From assembly GCA_023134755.1 (NCBI GenBank), contig JAGLUM010000086.1, positions 1 through 14,934 on the forward strand: a stretch of DNA of 14,934 bases, given 5' to 3'. This document shows, piece after piece, positions 14,278 to 14,934 of the stretch. Each line of letters begins with the position of its first letter. The first letter of the stretch is position 1. The position numbers were made by a program, and so were the translations under genes. Source of the stretch: Fidelibacterota bacterium. Its GTDB lineage: Bacteria > Fidelibacterota > Fidelibacteria > Fidelibacterales > Fidelibacteraceae. The notes beneath the pieces are model-generated. The model did not search any database. It worked only from the letters and a program-made list of their open reading frames with translations, and was not told the DNA's origin.

Positions 14278-14934
14278 CTATTGATTAACATATTCTATTT
14301 TCATGTGATAATCCCATTGGTCAAAATACAGATTCCCGCCTTTCCACTCTACCTCACCGCGCTGAAAATCGTTGGTTTCGCTGCGCATATAGTGTTTTTT
14401 GGGGAAAAGCGGCATCGCGTAATCGTCATTTATAATCAGACGATAGGCGTCCATTCCTCCGAGGTAAAACCAATGTACATCTTCATTTTCAGAATTTGTG
14501 AGGCCGAAAGATTGATCGACCGGAATCCAGCCGGGGCCTTCGAAATAAATTTCACACCAATCGTGTAAATTTTTGCTTCCCGGGTGTAACATCCATCCGC
14601 TCTGCCAACGCGCGGGGATTCCATTGTAGCGCGCCAGGGTCATAAATAGTAGGGTAACCTGTCCGCAATCACCATGTTTGTTTTCAATCACATATTCCGG
14701 AATATTCTCAATTGTAGAATATTCACGGGCGCTTGCCCAGGGATATGCGTCGTTAACATACTTAAATATTTTTTTTGCCACGATATCGGGGTCCGTTTCA
14801 TCTCCGACTATTTTTTCTGAAAGGGCCTTCACTGCGGGTGAAAACCGGATATGTGGATATCTTTCCGTGGTATATTTTTGATATAATTGCGCATTTTTAT
14901 TGTATGGTAAAATATCCACGTTTTTTAAATTAAA
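14278..14934 (-). CDS. Transglutaminase-like cysteine protease-fold protein (5' end cut by window edge)
   Basis: The frame is open to the right edge; the GTG at 14919 has no ribosome-binding site and in-frame codons continue upstream, so the gene is 5'-partial. The visible 218 codons contain a transglutaminase core domain with the Cys-His-Asp triad: Cys in HGDCGQ (codon 14665-14667), His in NLHDWCE (14563-14565) and Asp in PVDQSFG (14515-14517). An aromatic C-terminal region of about 75 residues follows. Bacterial members of this family are mostly uncharacterised; some act as proteases or amidases, others in peptide crosslinking. It is cotranscribed with the parvulin lipoprotein, which hints at an envelope role, but no signal peptide can be seen because the N-terminus is missing. 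Confidence 0.85.
   Translation of the reverse strand, partial: FNLKNVDILPYNKNAQLYQKYTTERYPHIRFSPAVKALSEKIVGDETDPDIVAKKIFKYVNDAYPWASAREYSTIENIPEYVIENKHGDCGQVTLLFMTLARYNGIPARWQSGWMLHPGSKNLHDWCEIYFEGPGWIPVDQSFGLTNSENEDVHWFYLGGMDAYRLIINDDYAMPLFPKKHYMRSETNDFQRGEVEWKGGNLYFDQWDYHMKIEYVNQ

Noticed and set aside
1..14934. CRISPR array, insertion sequence, prophage, toxin-antitoxin or defence island.
   Set aside because: No regularly spaced repeats, transposase, terminal inverted repeats or defence-type genes were found; the content is housekeeping and envelope genes.

Overview
The window looks like ordinary chromosomal sequence from a Gram-negative (diderm) bacterium of moderate to low GC content. 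Evidence for an outer membrane and periplasm is a TonB/ExbB/ExbD/ExbD energy-transduction cluster, two periplasmic parvulin-type prolyl isomerases (one a lipoprotein) and an exported S41 protease. The gene mix suggests the FCB superphylum or a neighbour (Calditrichota, Marinimicrobia or Cloacimonadota-like). Several intergenic regions carry clear sigma70-type promoters (TTGACT or similar, 16-17 nt, TATAAT-like), which argues against a typical Bacteroidota member with its TTTG/TAnnTTTG promoters. The taxonomic placement is inference only.

Layout. Left edge (2-1726, + strand): the 3' part of a PpiD/SurA-like foldase, ending at a strong bidirectional terminator shared with the convergent minus-strand genes. 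1805-5771 (minus): a tightly coupled operon of a B12-binding-type radical SAM protein fused to a DUF2344 domain (uncharacterised) followed by ribonuclease G. 5772-6447: intergenic DNA with divergent promoters, a tRNA-Ser(GGA), then an orphan stretch holding a second consensus promoter, a perfect TGTGA-N6-TCACA palindrome and a perfect 10-bp hairpin, but no convincing gene. 6448-7443 (minus): ornithine carbamoyltransferase with its own promoter. 7662-9152 (minus): glycogen synthase. 9256-11379 (minus): the exbB-exbD-exbD-tonB operon, transcribed from a good promoter just behind the preceding protease gene and ended by a likely terminator. 11460-13082 (minus): a C-terminal processing protease. 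13242-14934 (minus): a transglutaminase-like protein (cut by the right edge) and a parvulin lipoprotein in one operon with its own terminator.

How the genes fit together. Much of the window concerns the cell envelope: two chaperone/isomerases for exported proteins, a periplasmic processing protease, and the proton-motive-force-driven TonB machine for outer-membrane transport. The remainder is housekeeping: RNA processing (RNase G and its conserved radical SAM partner), arginine metabolism, glycogen storage and a serine tRNA. I see no CRISPR array, transposon, prophage or defence system. The least explained items are the radical SAM/RNase G pair and the 6117-6263 intergenic unit. Three starts were moved inward from the longest open frame (glgA, exbB, the parvulin lipoprotein) because a Shine-Dalgarno sequence sits at the inner start.
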